From Membranihabitans marinus (GTDB taxonomy: Bacteria > Bacteroidota > Bacteroidia > Chitinophagales > Saprospiraceae): a stretch of DNA of 64,000 nucleotides. The notes under the pieces were generated by a model that made no database searches, had not been told where the DNA came from, and saw only the letters and a program-made list of their open reading frames with translations. A program made the position numbers and the translations under genes. Each line of letters opens with the position of its first letter. The stretch's first letter is position 1. Positions 45,301 through 54,002 of the stretch are shown here, one piece after another. Location: NCBI RefSeq assembly GCF_021729155.1, contig NZ_JAJQYA010000007.1, forward strand, positions 1 through 64,000. The letters are read 5' to 3'.

Positions 45301-45954
45301 TTGAGAAAATTATTAAAAATAAAAATCATCTTAGGTTGTTACTCAGAATACAAAAAAGTAAAGTTCAAAGTCAATGCTGAGGATACCGTAAAAATAAGAA
45401 CAAGTGCAGTTATGAAAAAATTAAAACGAGATCCCAATAATTTTCCTTGGCGTGTGGCAGCTTCTGTCATCTTGTTGATGGCCTGTGGTCTACTTTATTT
45501 GCTGATAGATCTCGACAAAGATTACGAAACCTTATCTCAGGAGCATCAGCAAACCATTCAATATTATGATCAAGAATTAAAGGAAGCAGAAGAACTCCTT
45601 CAAGCCAAGTCGGAATTATTGGCTTTTACCACTAATAGAAGGACGGATAAAATAATAATGTCAAGTACCGATGCCAATGCCAGTGATGAAGCCGTAGTGT
45701 ATTGGAATTCCGATTCTCACAACGTTTGGTTGGATCATTCGAATTTGCCGTCATTGGACAATCAGCATTCTTATCAGTTATGGGCATTAGAAAATGGTCA
45801 ATCCATAGACTTGGGTGTTGTTGATAAATCGGAAGATCAAATTATTAAAATGAATGCTGTAGCTGCAGCCGATGGTTTTGCCATTACTGTGGAACCAATG
45901 GGAGGGAGTGAACAACCCACTTCGTCGTCCATAAAAGTCATTGGAGAAATTTAA
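45301..45954 (+). CDS. RskA-like anti-sigma-factor domain protein lacking the zinc-finger half
   Basis: The 217-codon frame opens with TTG; the first ATG in frame is at 45412 (MKKLKRDPNNFPWRVAASVI). A membrane helix (about 52-69) is followed by a coiled coil (KDYETLSQEHQQTIQYYDQE) and an RskA-type extracytoplasmic domain (VYWNSDSHNVWLDHSNLPSL, YQLWALENGQSIDLGVV, FAITVEPMGGSEQPTSS). The usual N-terminal anti-sigma domain is absent and no sigma factor gene is adjacent. It may be a truncated or re-purposed relative. Which start is used is uncertain. Confidence 0.65.
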   Translation: MRKLLKIKIILGCYSEYKKVKFKVNAEDTVKIRTSAVMKKLKRDPNNFPWRVAASVILLMACGLLYLLIDLDKDYETLSQEHQQTIQYYDQELKEAEELLQAKSELLAFTTNRRTDKIIMSSTDANASDEAVVYWNSDSHNVWLDHSNLPSLDNQHSYQLWALENGQSIDLGVVDKSEDQIIKMNAVAAADGFAITVEPMGGSEQPTSSSIKVIGEI

Positions 45955-46134
45955 TATCTCATATGGGATAATATTATGACCTAGGTATAGAACTTATTAT
46001 CTTTCTTCTCTGTTTTTTTCTCGTAGATTGAATATTGGATTTAATCGAATAATCACATTTGTTTTTTTAAATATCTTCGTATTTTATAAGGACTTTCCTA
46101 GCTTTGGAATGCTTGAATAATTAATATTATTTAT

Positions 46135-48036
46135 ATGAATTTAAAATGGACCTTGTTGTTGGCCTGTTGTTTTATAATGACTCATTGTAAAAATGGGCAA
46201 GAACCCAAGACCCTTATCCCATTATCTGATATGGCAATACACACTTTTGAAATCAAAGATCCTCATTCAAATGCGAATTTTAACGAGGTAGTGGTCAAAC
46301 ATTTAGATTGGAAAGCCGAAGTAGATTTCGATCAGAAAAAGATTAAAGCGAGAGCGGAGTGGACCATTGAAAATAAAACCGAGGCTACAAAATTAATATT
46401 GGATACCAAAGGATTGGCCATTGAGTCCGTTTATTTGAACGGAGATCAAGAAACGACATATACCTTATTGGATGGAGACAAATTGTTTGGTCAACCCTTG
46501 GTCATCGATATCCAAAACAATACCAAGACCGTAACCATTCAATACCAAACATCAGAGCATGCAGCTGCATTGCAGTGGTTGTCTCCTCAGCAGACCCATG
46601 ACAAAGAGGCGGCATTTTTGTTTACCCAGTCACAGGCCATTTTGGCTAGAACTTGGCTACCCTGCCAAGACGGTCCAGGCGTGCGATTTACCTATAATGC
46701 TGAGGTCAATGTGCCCAAAGGGATGTTGGCTTTGATGAGTGCAGTAAATCCTGTAAAGACCAATGAAACCGGTATCTATAGTTTTCAGATGGATCAAGCC
46801 ATTCCATCATATCTTATGGCATTGGCAGTAGGGCGGATGGAATATCAGGCATTGGATCACCATTCTGGTGTGTACGCCGAGCCTGGTATGTTGGCCAAGT
46901 CGGCAGCTGAATTTGTGGATTTACCATCGATGATTAATAAAGCGGAAGAAATGTATGGACCTTATCGATGGGGACAATACGACGTATTGGTTTTACCTCC
47001 TAGTTTTCCTTTTGGAGGTATGGAAAATCCTCGTTTGACCTTTGCCACACCTACCATCATTGCCGGTGATCAATCTTTGGTTTCACTAGTTGCTCATGAA
47101 TTGGCCCATAGTTGGAGTGGCAATTTGGTGACCAATTCGGATTGGGAGGAAATATGGATCAATGAAGGTTTTACCGTCTATTTTGAGCATCGGATTATGG
47201 AGGCCTTAAAAGGTCGTGAATATTCTGAAATGTTGGCTAGTTTGACTTATCAGGAATTGATCGAAGAATTGGATGCCATGAAAGCAGATGGACAATGGGC
47301 GGATACCAAACTCAAAGTGGATTTAGTGGGAAGAGATCCCGATGAAGGACTGACTGGAGTCCCTTACAATAAAGGGTATTTGCTTTTGAGAAAAATAGAA
47401 GAAACCGTAGGTAGAGACAAATGGGATGGGTTTTTAAATACATATTTTTCGACCTATGCCTTTCACTCGATGAATACCGAGACTTTAATCGGTTTGTTAG
47501 AGGAATTTTTAATAAGTGAGAATAAAGCAATTGCAGATAGCCTTCAGTTGCGTCAATGGATCTATGAACCAGGTTTGCCAAGTAATGCCCCTGTCCCTTC
47601 CACTCAGCGTTTTTTGGCCATCGATGAATTGACGAAACAATGGTTGGACAAAGGGGAGTTGACTCAAGTCATGAAAGCCTCGTCGCAGTGGACGACTCAT
47701 GAATGGTTACATTTTATAAACAATTTACCCAAAGATATCGGCATTGATCCATTGATGCAATTGGATGCTGCAATGGCATTGACTCAGTCTACTAACGCCG
47801 AAATTCAAGCAGCTTGGTACCAACTTTGTATTGTCAATCAATACGAAGAAATATATCCATATGTGGAAGAATTTTTAGTGGAAGTAGGCCGAAGAAAATT
47901 TTTAACTCCACTGTACAAAGCTCTAATGCAGTCTGAAACAGGTGCCGTATGGGCAGAGAAAATATACAAACAAGCACGTCCAAATTATCATCCTGTATCT
48001 TATCAAACCATTGATCAAATAGTACCATGGAAATAG
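46135..48036 (+). CDS. M1-family aminopeptidase (LTA4 hydrolase-like)
   Basis: The 633-residue protein has an N-terminal lipoprotein-like signal (MNLKWTLLLACCFIMTHCKN). The exopeptidase motif PFGGMENPRLTFATP (about 296) is followed by the zinc site HELAHSWSGN (His about 320 and 324) with the third ligand Glu in NEGFTVYFEH (about 343). The C-terminal helical repeat domain is that of leukotriene A4 hydrolase/aminopeptidase B relatives. It removes N-terminal residues from peptides. Its location is probably periplasmic, anchored by Cys if the lipobox is real. The stop overlaps the start of the DUF456 gene by 10 bases. Confidence 0.93.
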   Translation: MNLKWTLLLACCFIMTHCKNGQEPKTLIPLSDMAIHTFEIKDPHSNANFNEVVVKHLDWKAEVDFDQKKIKARAEWTIENKTEATKLILDTKGLAIESVYLNGDQETTYTLLDGDKLFGQPLVIDIQNNTKTVTIQYQTSEHAAALQWLSPQQTHDKEAAFLFTQSQAILARTWLPCQDGPGVRFTYNAEVNVPKGMLALMSAVNPVKTNETGIYSFQMDQAIPSYLMALAVGRMEYQALDHHSGVYAEPGMLAKSAAEFVDLPSMINKAEEMYGPYRWGQYDVLVLPPSFPFGGMENPRLTFATPTIIAGDQSLVSLVAHELAHSWSGNLVTNSDWEEIWINEGFTVYFEHRIMEALKGREYSEMLASLTYQELIEELDAMKADGQWADTKLKVDLVGRDPDEGLTGVPYNKGYLLLRKIEETVGRDKWDGFLNTYFSTYAFHSMNTETLIGLLEEFLISENKAIADSLQLRQWIYEPGLPSNAPVPSTQRFLAIDELTKQWLDKGELTQVMKASSQWTTHEWLHFINNLPKDIGIDPLMQLDAAMALTQSTNAEIQAAWYQLCIVNQYEEIYPYVEEFLVEVGRRKFLTPLYKALMQSETGAVWAEKIYKQARPNYHPVSYQTIDQIVPWK

Positions 48037-48506
48037 TTATTCTCATACTTGGAATTATCGCCATTCTCATAGGCGTCCTAGGTAGTATACTCCCTGTATT
48101 GCCAGGGCCGACGGCTTCATGGTTGGGTTTGATTTTGCTCAATTGGTCGGGTTTTGGAAGTTTTTCTACTCAATTTTTAATTATAACCTTTGTAGTGGCT
48201 ATTTTATCTATTGTCTTAGATTATATAATTCCTGCTGCCTTTGTCAAGCGCTGGGGCGGAAGTAAATTTGGACAGTACGGTGCTACAATCGGAGTAATTG
48301 TAGGTGTGTTTGTCGGACCATTGGGTATTGTTTTTGGATCATTTGTAGGTGCTTATATCGGTGAACTAATATACAGTCCTGGTAATACCAACGCCGCATT
48401 TCGATCTGCAATGGGATCATTTTTGGGTTTTCTATTTGGGACTGGAATCAAACTCATGTTGACGGTTTTGTACGCATGGTTTTTTATCCAAGCATGGGTG
48501 TTTTAA
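48027..48506 (+). CDS. DUF456 membrane protein
   Basis: The 159-residue protein has four to five membrane helices with the glycine-rich DUF456 pattern: IIAILIGVLGSILPVLPGPT and GVIVGVFVGPLGIVFGSFVG, then AYIGELIY and SAMGSFLGFLFGTGIKL. The function is unknown. It overlaps the aminopeptidase gene, which suggests translational coupling. Confidence 0.85.
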   Translation: MEIVILILGIIAILIGVLGSILPVLPGPTASWLGLILLNWSGFGSFSTQFLIITFVVAILSIVLDYIIPAAFVKRWGGSKFGQYGATIGVIVGVFVGPLGIVFGSFVGAYIGELIYSPGNTNAAFRSAMGSFLGFLFGTGIKLMLTVLYAWFFIQAWVF

Positions 48507-48590
48507 TGATATGGGATTGGTATAATTGAATCATTGGAAAGACTGATGACTAGCAATTCTATATGATTTATAAATATAAAAATAAGGGAT

Positions 48591-49487
48591 TTGACTGTTT
48601 TACAAACTAAGGATTTGTCGAAGAATTACGGACAAGTTACGGCTTTGTCGGGATTGAATTTATCCGTTCAACAAGGAGATGTCTTGGGGATTTTGGGGCC
48701 CAATGGAAGTGGTAAGACCACGACATTGAGTATTGTCTTAAATGCCATATGGGCCAGTAGTGGTAGCTATCAATGGTTTGGAAATCAGCCTTCTTCCCAA
48801 TCCTTGAAACGGGTTGGTGCACTGTTGGAAAGTCCCATCTTCTTTCCCAATTTAACGGCGATTCAGAACTTAGATATTATAGGTCATATTCGAGGAGTTA
48901 AAGACCGTAATTACGATGATATTTTATACATGGTGGATTTATACGATAGAAGAAACCATAAATTTAGTAGCTATTCACTGGGAATGAAACAGCGACTGGC
49001 CATTGCCTCGGTTATGTTGGGCAGTCCAGAGGTGATGATCTTTGATGAACCGACCAACGGTCTAGATCCCAAGGGCATTGTCGATATTAGAAATATTTTA
49101 GTAGGCTTGGCTCAATCGGGCAAGACTATTATTCTCGCTTCTCATATTCTCGATGAGGTGGAAAAAATATGTACTCAATTGGCAATATTGAATCAGGGCA
49201 AGTTATTGGCCCATGGTCATATTAGTGATATTTTGGTTGCAAAACCCATTCTAGAGCTGTCCGCTGCCAATAATGATTTATTATTGGATTGGATTCAACG
49301 ACTGCCGGGATATCGACGACATCTCAGAATAGGCGAGCGGTTTCAAGTTTTTTTTGACAAAGTTGATCAGGGATTGGATATCAATGAACATGCACACCGC
49401 GCAGGACATTCATTAACTCATTTTCAATGGATACAACCCAAGTTGGAAGATGCTTATTTAAAAATAATCGAAAATGGGAGGGTATGA
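48591..49487 (+). CDS. ABC transporter ATP-binding protein
   Basis: The 298-residue protein starts at TTG 48591 behind AAGGGAT. It has Walker A GPNGSGKTT (about 37-45), the Q-loop region, signature YSLGMKQRLAIA, Walker B VMIFDEPTNGLDP and the switch His in ILASHILDEVE. It is of the CcmA/BcrA type used with ABC-2 permeases. The next gene is that permease and overlaps by ATGA. The pair forms an exporter; the substrate is not evident. Confidence 0.93.
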   Translation: MTVLQTKDLSKNYGQVTALSGLNLSVQQGDVLGILGPNGSGKTTTLSIVLNAIWASSGSYQWFGNQPSSQSLKRVGALLESPIFFPNLTAIQNLDIIGHIRGVKDRNYDDILYMVDLYDRRNHKFSSYSLGMKQRLAIASVMLGSPEVMIFDEPTNGLDPKGIVDIRNILVGLAQSGKTIILASHILDEVEKICTQLAILNQGKLLAHGHISDILVAKPILELSAANNDLLLDWIQRLPGYRRHLRIGERFQVFFDKVDQGLDINEHAHRAGHSLTHFQWIQPKLEDAYLKIIENGRV

Positions 49488-50317
49488 ATAGTTTAAAGTT
49501 AATCAAATTGGAATGGCTAAAGTATCGTCACAATAAAGCCATCTGGTTGTCTTTATTGGGATTTGTCATTGTTTTATTGATCATAATGTTGGCCTACGCT
49601 CAAATGGACGTAAAGATGAGCAGCGGACCTCAAGGTGGTCTGATTGATTTAAAGAAAAATATTTCTTTCCCTGAGATTTGGGAATTTACAGGTTACATTG
49701 GCGGCAACTGGATTGGCTTCTTTATTGTTGGTTTTCTAGGGACTTATCTGATGGCCACAGAAATAGCGCAAAAGACGGCCAGACAGCAAATCATTTCTGG
49801 ATTGTCCCGAGGACAATACCTGTTATCTAAATTATTGTTCTTTCGAAATATCGCAACGATATTGACTATTTTCTATGTCGTAGTAGTTTTGTTTATAGGA
49901 TTTACCAAATCATATGACTCCGTAGGCGAGGGGATATGGCTTACGATGGGGTGGATGGCTTTGCGTTTCTTTGTCATGACTATGTTGTATATTTTTCTTG
50001 GCGGCTTGTTTGGACTTTTATTTAAAAAGACCATAATGGCTTTTTTGTTTTACCTTTTTTACGGCATTTTTTTGGAACCTGTTATCCGATGGTATATTCA
50101 CCCCAATTTTGCGCCGGAGTCATGGAATAGGTTTTATCCTATGAATGCGGCCGAAGATCTTATGCCCAGTCCGGGACAACGAATATCGCAATTTGATGAA
50201 CTTTTGCAAGATGGCTCTCTATATTTGACAGCCAACCAAGCGCTAATCACTTCTATTGTCTATTTAATTATCATATTTACTCTGATGTATGGATTGATGC
50301 AACGCAAAAATGTATAA
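49484..50317 (+). CDS. ABC-2 type permease subunit
   Basis: The start is placed at ATG 49484 behind GGGAGGG (MNSLKLIKLEWLKYRHNKAI), giving 277 residues and an ATGA overlap with the ATPase gene. Six hydrophobic segments are seen, e.g. WLSLLGFVIVLLIIMLAYAQ and TSIVYLIIIFTLMYGLMQ. AQKTARQQIISGLSRGQYLL is the coupling region typical of ABC-2 permeases of the BcrB/NosY kind. It forms the membrane half of the exporter. Confidence 0.85.
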   Translation: MNSLKLIKLEWLKYRHNKAIWLSLLGFVIVLLIIMLAYAQMDVKMSSGPQGGLIDLKKNISFPEIWEFTGYIGGNWIGFFIVGFLGTYLMATEIAQKTARQQIISGLSRGQYLLSKLLFFRNIATILTIFYVVVVLFIGFTKSYDSVGEGIWLTMGWMALRFFVMTMLYIFLGGLFGLLFKKTIMAFLFYLFYGIFLEPVIRWYIHPNFAPESWNRFYPMNAAEDLMPSPGQRISQFDELLQDGSLYLTANQALITSIVYLIIIFTLMYGLMQRKNV

Positions 50318-50616
50318 ATCCAGATTTTCATTCCTGTTTACCCATTTCGTCCGTTAACAGATTTCCTGCCAATACTATAGGCTGACCTTTTATCAATTCG
50401 TATTATTCAATTAAATATTAGGAGGAATAATAAAAGTAAATTTCAGTAAAAGATAGAGTGTGTTGTCTATATAAATGGATTTTTATGACGTTTATCCCTA
50501 GAGGTATTGTAATATTTAAGAATAATTCCTATATTAGAACGATACTCTTGGATTTGCTTAGCGGATACAGTGAAGCAAGCACCAGACTGCCGTAATTAAT
50601 AGTTAAATCAATCGAC
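50318..50616. other. Gap after the ABC genes
   Basis: About 300 bases with no recognisable gene, terminator or promoter. Confidence 0.35.
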
Positions 50617-50904
50617 ATGGAAGCTTATCAAATATTGCTGTTAATCGCCATTATATTAGAAAATATACATTTTTATATTTACCCCGGTAATAGAAGGCGT
50701 ATTTTGAATAAAAGTACAGTGCTCATTATTTTGGGAATCATCGTTGTACTATTTCCAATGCTTGTTTTTTGGGGACCAACCAGTTTAGTTGAATCCATCA
50801 TGAAATGGATTAAGTGGATTTGTTTGGCTATTGGAATTACAGGCATTCTATATTATGGGTTTTTAATTTTAAAGGCTGTTCTTTCTCAAGCTAAATCCTA
50901 TTAA
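50617..50904 (+). CDS. Small hypothetical membrane protein
   Basis: The 95-residue protein has three hydrophobic helices (YQILLLIAIILENIHFYIY; VLIILGIIVVLFPMLVFWG; WICLAIGITGILYYGFLIL) joined by short basic loops. The family is not recognised. A plausible start context (AATCGACATGG) and a protein-like composition support it. It may be a stand-alone inner-membrane protein. Confidence 0.55.
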   Translation: MEAYQILLLIAIILENIHFYIYPGNRRRILNKSTVLIILGIIVVLFPMLVFWGPTSLVESIMKWIKWICLAIGITGILYYGFLILKAVLSQAKSY

Positions 50905-51069
50905 TAAATCTGTTCTAAGGTTTTATACGAATTACATTTATATTGGTTTGCGCCCAATGAGGTGAATTTTTTACTTTATCTATATTTCTACCGCAGAATA
51001 GTCATTTATTTAAATACAAAGCAATTTTAGAGAAAGTAGAATTTGGCAAGATGAGTGCCAATTCCTACT

Positions 51070-53622
51070 TTAATTCGTGGCACGTGACTGAATTAGATCG
51101 CCAAAGAAGATGGCATTGGTAAATAATTTATTTGTACCATACCAAAACGCTCTGAAATTGGGATTGTCTGCAAAATTGACCAATCGGCCACCACCTATTG
51201 TAGCCACATGGATTGCACTTCCTCCTGCCATCATATTTTTATTGACCTTATGTAGATAGCCACTCAATAGAGGCTGTGGACTATATAATATTGGGTTTTT
51301 GTATTGGTAATTAGAAGGCTCGAAAACTAGATTGTTGTTTTTAAACACAGCCAAGGTGTTGCGATTGTAGCCATAGAGTAGGGGGTGACTTAAATCCACC
51401 TTTGTCTCTACAATACAACCACCGGTGTATCGCGCTCCATGATAGGAATTGATCTGGTCATAAGCCACATTGATATTGGTGGGGTTTTCTGGACTTTTAT
51501 ACTTCCAGTCTCCGATACCTTGACGTCGTAGCCATTGTCCAGCACTGCCTATAGTGATTAAATTTCCGCCATTTCTCAACCATGACAGCAGTTTGTCCTT
51601 TGAGATACCTTGGCCACTGCCATCGGCTAGAATTATAGTATTGTATTTGCTTAAATCATATTGATTAAACCGGGCTATATTCAATTTGGTAATTGGAATT
51701 TGATAGCGAGTATCTAGTAGATGCCAAATTTCTCCAACGGATCCAGCTTTTACTCCATCTCCCACAATAAGGCCAATTTTGGGTTGTGTTGTTGCAGCAA
51801 AATTCGGACTGCCCAGATAACTATCCGACATGGTACCCGTGGATACAGGAAATACCTTTACCTCATCAGTTTCATGGGCATGGGCCAAAATGGATTCTAT
51901 TTTTTCTTTATCCTGGTTCTGAAGTATTACCATTAAACTGCCATAGCCGAAGCTAGAACCTTTGTAGGTAAAGGGCGATTTTGCAACTTTGACCCTAATT
52001 CCATTGCTCTGAAGTTGGTAAAGAACCTTGGGGCTGAGATAATCCGACCATGAGATCAAATAGCCATAATCGCTTTTTCTAAATTCTGATTTCGGACTCG
52101 TGGATACTTCAAGAACTTTTTCCCCCATTTGGACTTTGTCGGTTAAAGAGAAGGGAATGTCAAATGCCAAGGGCAATGTCCAAGTAGATACGTCGTAAAA
52201 CAAGCTATCTTTGAATGTGGTATTTTTTTCAAATATGGTCTCTATTAATGTAGATTGGCGTTGATACATGGGGACGTAATAACTTTCTTCTTTTGAAAAA
52301 TCATGCCGACTGGTTCTGATGTCATTTTTCAATCGATACACCTGAATGTCATGGGCTAAGAGGATGTTTACCAAAGCCTTGTTTTTGTAGCTGTTGTTGT
52401 CGCCAAATACATATCCAGAATTTTTCGAGGGCTTTTGATTTTTGAAATAATCGATCTGATAGGACTGCAATTCATCCTTTAAAGCCAGTCCGGCTCGAAG
52501 AGTGGACATAGAGGTGATAAATTGATTTCTTATGGTAAAAGGAAAGGAGAGTAGACCGTGGTCGCTTTCTTGTAAATGACCTCTGGAACTCGCTTGTTCA
52601 AACAAAATGCCTATACAGCCTTGAATGTCGGGATAGGTAGAACCCTTGCCGTAATAAAAGTCGTCAAAACTTTCCTTGGCATAATACAGTGAACCAATAC
52701 TGTCTAGCGCATGACCGTGGAATTCCGCAATCTGAGCCGTTAATTGTTGATTGATTTCAGGGGTATGTGGATTGGTTCTCGATGGAATACCCGGCTGAAA
52801 AAAGAAAGTGGATGAAGTTCCCATTTCGTGATGATCGGTCAATATATTGGGACGCCATTGTTGATACAGCTCTATTTTGGCCATACTTTCAGGTTGTTGG
52901 ACCGGCAGCCAATCTCTGTTGAGGTCAAACCAATAATGGTTGGTTCTGCCTCCTGGCCAAGTCTCACGGTATTCTCGATCTTGAGGATCTGAAGTTAGTG
53001 TGAAATTTTTCTGACTATTGACCCATGAGGAAAATCGCTGAAGTCCATCAGGATTAAAACTAGGATAAAGGATAATGACAGTTTCTTCCAAGATTTCCAT
53101 AATTTCTTTGGATTGACTTGCCGCAAGATTATAGGCGTGCAACATGGCGGCATTGGCTCCTGATGCTTCGTTGCCGTGGATGGAGTATCCCTGCCAGACC
53201 ACCAAAGGGAGGTCTTTGTGAGAACCATTCGATGATGATCCCAAGTCGGTTAGCGATATATGTTGTTGTCTTATATTTTCTAGGTTCTCAATATTCTTTG
53301 GATGAGAAATAATCAAGGCGATTAATGGCCTCGATTCATGAGTTTTGCCGTGTTCTATGTAGTGGATGCGGTCGGATTGTTGGGAGAGATGGCGCATATA
53401 AAACAACAATTGATCATGAGAAACATGCCATTCTCCAATATCCCAACCTAGAAATTGACTCGGCGATGTAATATCTGCTGATAAATCTGCCGTCGAAGGT
53501 AAGTAGTATGATTCCGATATTTGACCATATATGGGGCTGGCTAGCGATATTAGAATGAAATAAATGATGCAGTTATAGATTCTAGTCAATGAAGAGTGAA
53601 AGTAGGGTGAAAATAAATTCAT
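51070..53622 (-). CDS. Secreted M14-family zinc carboxypeptidase
   Basis: The start is placed at ATG 53622 (MNLFSPYFHSSLTRIYNCII), giving 850 residues with an N-terminal hydrophobic export signal ending near SPIYGQ. The M14 domain (about 60-380) has the zinc ligands in HGNEASGANA and the His in LTDHHEMGTSS. It also has NPDGLQRFSSW, DLNRDWLPVQQPE and GILFEQASSRG, which resembles the catalytic Glu region. The second half (about 600-800) includes a class-I glutamine-amidotransferase-like fold (IILADGSGQGISKDKLLSWL), a known architecture of large M14 peptidases in this phylum. It degrades peptides in the periplasm or outside. It is monocistronic. Confidence 0.9.
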   Translation of the reverse strand: MNLFSPYFHSSLTRIYNCIIYFILISLASPIYGQISESYYLPSTADLSADITSPSQFLGWDIGEWHVSHDQLLFYMRHLSQQSDRIHYIEHGKTHESRPLIALIISHPKNIENLENIRQQHISLTDLGSSSNGSHKDLPLVVWQGYSIHGNEASGANAAMLHAYNLAASQSKEIMEILEETVIILYPSFNPDGLQRFSSWVNSQKNFTLTSDPQDREYRETWPGGRTNHYWFDLNRDWLPVQQPESMAKIELYQQWRPNILTDHHEMGTSSTFFFQPGIPSRTNPHTPEINQQLTAQIAEFHGHALDSIGSLYYAKESFDDFYYGKGSTYPDIQGCIGILFEQASSRGHLQESDHGLLSFPFTIRNQFITSMSTLRAGLALKDELQSYQIDYFKNQKPSKNSGYVFGDNNSYKNKALVNILLAHDIQVYRLKNDIRTSRHDFSKEESYYVPMYQRQSTLIETIFEKNTTFKDSLFYDVSTWTLPLAFDIPFSLTDKVQMGEKVLEVSTSPKSEFRKSDYGYLISWSDYLSPKVLYQLQSNGIRVKVAKSPFTYKGSSFGYGSLMVILQNQDKEKIESILAHAHETDEVKVFPVSTGTMSDSYLGSPNFAATTQPKIGLIVGDGVKAGSVGEIWHLLDTRYQIPITKLNIARFNQYDLSKYNTIILADGSGQGISKDKLLSWLRNGGNLITIGSAGQWLRRQGIGDWKYKSPENPTNINVAYDQINSYHGARYTGGCIVETKVDLSHPLLYGYNRNTLAVFKNNNLVFEPSNYQYKNPILYSPQPLLSGYLHKVNKNMMAGGSAIHVATIGGGRLVNFADNPNFRAFWYGTNKLFTNAIFFGDLIQSRATN

Positions 53623-54002
53623 AGGGCAAAATTTAATATGGATAATATCACTGAAAGAGCGATCAAATGATGAATCTGCAATATACAAAATCAAATATCA
53701 TTCAAAATCATTTATAGACGAGTTCTCATAGTTGTGGGTATTTACGAAATCTTGATTTGTCTGTATTATTTTAGGGATCGATTTTTATAAGTGGAATATT
53801 TTGTATTATCAATCTAATGTACAGGTTGGATTATAAGGGCAAATAAGTTTTAGCCATTTTTTAAATATAGATGAGTATTCTTCTTTGCGGATAAGTTGAT
53901 TGATTATTACCATCATATGTTTGGTAATACAGCTGAAGAGATATATTTTTAGCCATAAATAGTACACTTTTGGATCCTGTATTCAGATTTAATTAAAAGA
54001 TT
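53623..54002. other. Divergent intergenic region
   Basis: About 380 AT-rich bases between the divergent M14 and tricorn-like genes. It must carry both promoters, but I cannot define clear boxes. Confidence 0.4.
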
